Shown in pieces: positions 22,979 to 23,503 of a DNA stretch of 23,503 nucleotides. The translations under genes were made by a program, and so were the position numbers. Each line of letters begins with the position of its first letter. Position 1 is the stretch's first letter. The notes under the pieces are model-generated. The model ran no database searches and had not been told where the DNA came from. It was given only the letters and a program-made list of their open reading frames with translations. The stretch is from Euryarchaeota archaeon UBA130 (GTDB lineage Archaea > Thermoplasmatota > Poseidoniia > Poseidoniales > Thalassarchaeaceae). The stretch is taken from assembly GCA_002505775.1 (NCBI GenBank), contig DAVY01000015.1, positions 62,475 through 85,977 on the forward strand, in the 5' to 3' direction.

Positions 22979-23503
22979 ATGAAGAATGTAGCATACAGGT
23001 CTATCCTGCTGAGCGTATTGATGATAACTTCCAGTCTTGCTGGTTGTTTAGGTGACGATGCCGAAGAGATTGTCGAGCCAATTGTGGATCCACAAGATGA
23101 GGTAATCTACGGCAAAGTGATGGTTTCAACGTACCACGTGGGAGAGCTTGTGAAGGCTGTCGCTGGAGACAGTGTATCGATGAGCTATATGAGCCAAGAA
23201 AACATCCCAGTCCACGACTACTCTCCATCTGCAATGGACCTTATCAGGCTCCAGGAAGCTGACGTATTCTTCTATCACGGTCTCGATCTGGAGCCATGGG
23301 TAGACGGAGCCCTGGCCTCCCTGGGATCCGACGCACCCCCCTCATTCATGACGCACACTATGGCATCAGGTGAAGATACACTGGACTACCAGTCCTTGCT
23401 AGTAGCAGACCTGTGCGAACTGATGACGGACGGGCCATTCCAGAGTACGACACTTGGTATGATGCATGACGACGACCATGACGACCATGACGACGACCAT
23501 GAC
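22979..23503 (+). CDS. ZnuA-type metal ABC transporter substrate-binding lipoprotein (3' end outside window)
   Basis: Extracytoplasmic metal-capturing protein of a zinc/manganese ABC importer; 175 codons are visible before the window edge. The N terminus is a lipoprotein signal: MKNVAYRSILLSVLMITSSL followed by AGC, giving an LAGC lipobox with Cys near residue 23. The mature part begins acidic, then VMVSTYHVGELVKAVAGD, a VHDYSPSAMDLIRLQEADVFFYHGLDLEPWVDGAL stretch matching the cluster A-1 family around its first histidine ligands, and, at the very end, an Asp/His-rich run (MHDDDHDDHDDDHD) typical of the metal-binding loop in ZnuA. ATG 22979 fits the TATA spacing. The permease and ATPase genes would be expected downstream. 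The dyad operator and divergent NikR-like gene predict metal-dependent repression. Confidence 0.88.
   Translation, partial: MKNVAYRSILLSVLMITSSLAGCLGDDAEEIVEPIVDPQDEVIYGKVMVSTYHVGELVKAVAGDSVSMSYMSQENIPVHDYSPSAMDLIRLQEADVFFYHGLDLEPWVDGALASLGSDAPPSFMTHTMASGEDTLDYQSLLVADLCELMTDGPFQSTTLGMMHDDDHDDHDDDHD

Noticed and set aside
23461..23503. Short tandem repeat of GAC/CAT units at the right edge
   Set aside because: It is in frame with the ZnuA-like gene and encodes the Asp/His metal-binding loop, so the repetition is explained by protein function.

Overview
The window most likely comes from an archaeal chromosome, probably a marine planktonic euryarchaeote of the Marine Group II / Poseidoniales type. 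This is inferred from gene content, not from a database match. The clearly archaeal markers are the uS13-uS4-uS11-Rpo3 (RNA polymerase subunit D) block, a PriS-type primase small subunit, and a pantoate kinase of the archaeal CoA pathway. Mixed in are genes of bacterial type: a homodimeric pyruvate dehydrogenase E1 (AceE) tail, a bacterial-type leucyl-tRNA synthetase and an ATP-dependent PEP carboxykinase. Coding density is very high, and no gene-free stretch exceeds 130 bases. No tRNA, rRNA, insertion sequence, CRISPR array or phage gene was seen.

Layout. (1) 1-1085, plus: 3' end of aceE, followed by a possible 34-residue basic mini-protein. (2) 1098-1871, minus: glyoxalase II-like metallo-beta-lactamase hydrolase. 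(3) 1997-7692, plus: leuS, then a 929-residue SF2 helicase. (4) 7693-9955, minus: a three-helix membrane protein with a C-terminal zinc finger, then priS. (5) 10026-11099, plus: a PD-(D/E)XK nuclease resembling human CDIN1/C15orf41 (TPD family), divergent from priS. (6) 11094-20706, minus: a long collinear block. In transcription order it holds a 1235-residue polytopic membrane protein, a membrane-anchored FKBP-like protein, a PG_1098-like methyltransferase, uS13, uS4, uS11, Rpo3 and pantoate kinase. (7) 20826-22448, plus: pckA. (8) 22462-22890, minus: a NikR-like ribbon-helix-helix regulator, divergent from a ZnuA-type metal-binding lipoprotein (22979 to the window edge, truncated).

How the parts relate. 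The 5' part and pckA serve central carbon metabolism (acetyl-CoA production, gluconeogenesis). The middle serves information processing: translation, transcription and replication priming, plus two nucleic-acid enzymes of unknown role (the SF2 helicase and the CDIN1-like nuclease). The right end is a self-contained metal-homeostasis unit. There the regulator and transporter gene share an 88-bp intergenic region with a perfect dyad of 8-bp arms and a 16-bp spacer, the geometry known for NikR operators. Convergent gene ends are extremely tight: stops abut at 7692/7693, overlap by 6 bases at 11094-11099, and both lie inside one hairpin at 22440-22463.

The strongest leads are the archaeal CDIN1-like nuclease, the NikR-like regulator with its operator and altered metal-ligand pattern, and the uncharacterised membrane-protein / FKBP / methyltransferase cluster upstream of the ribosomal genes.
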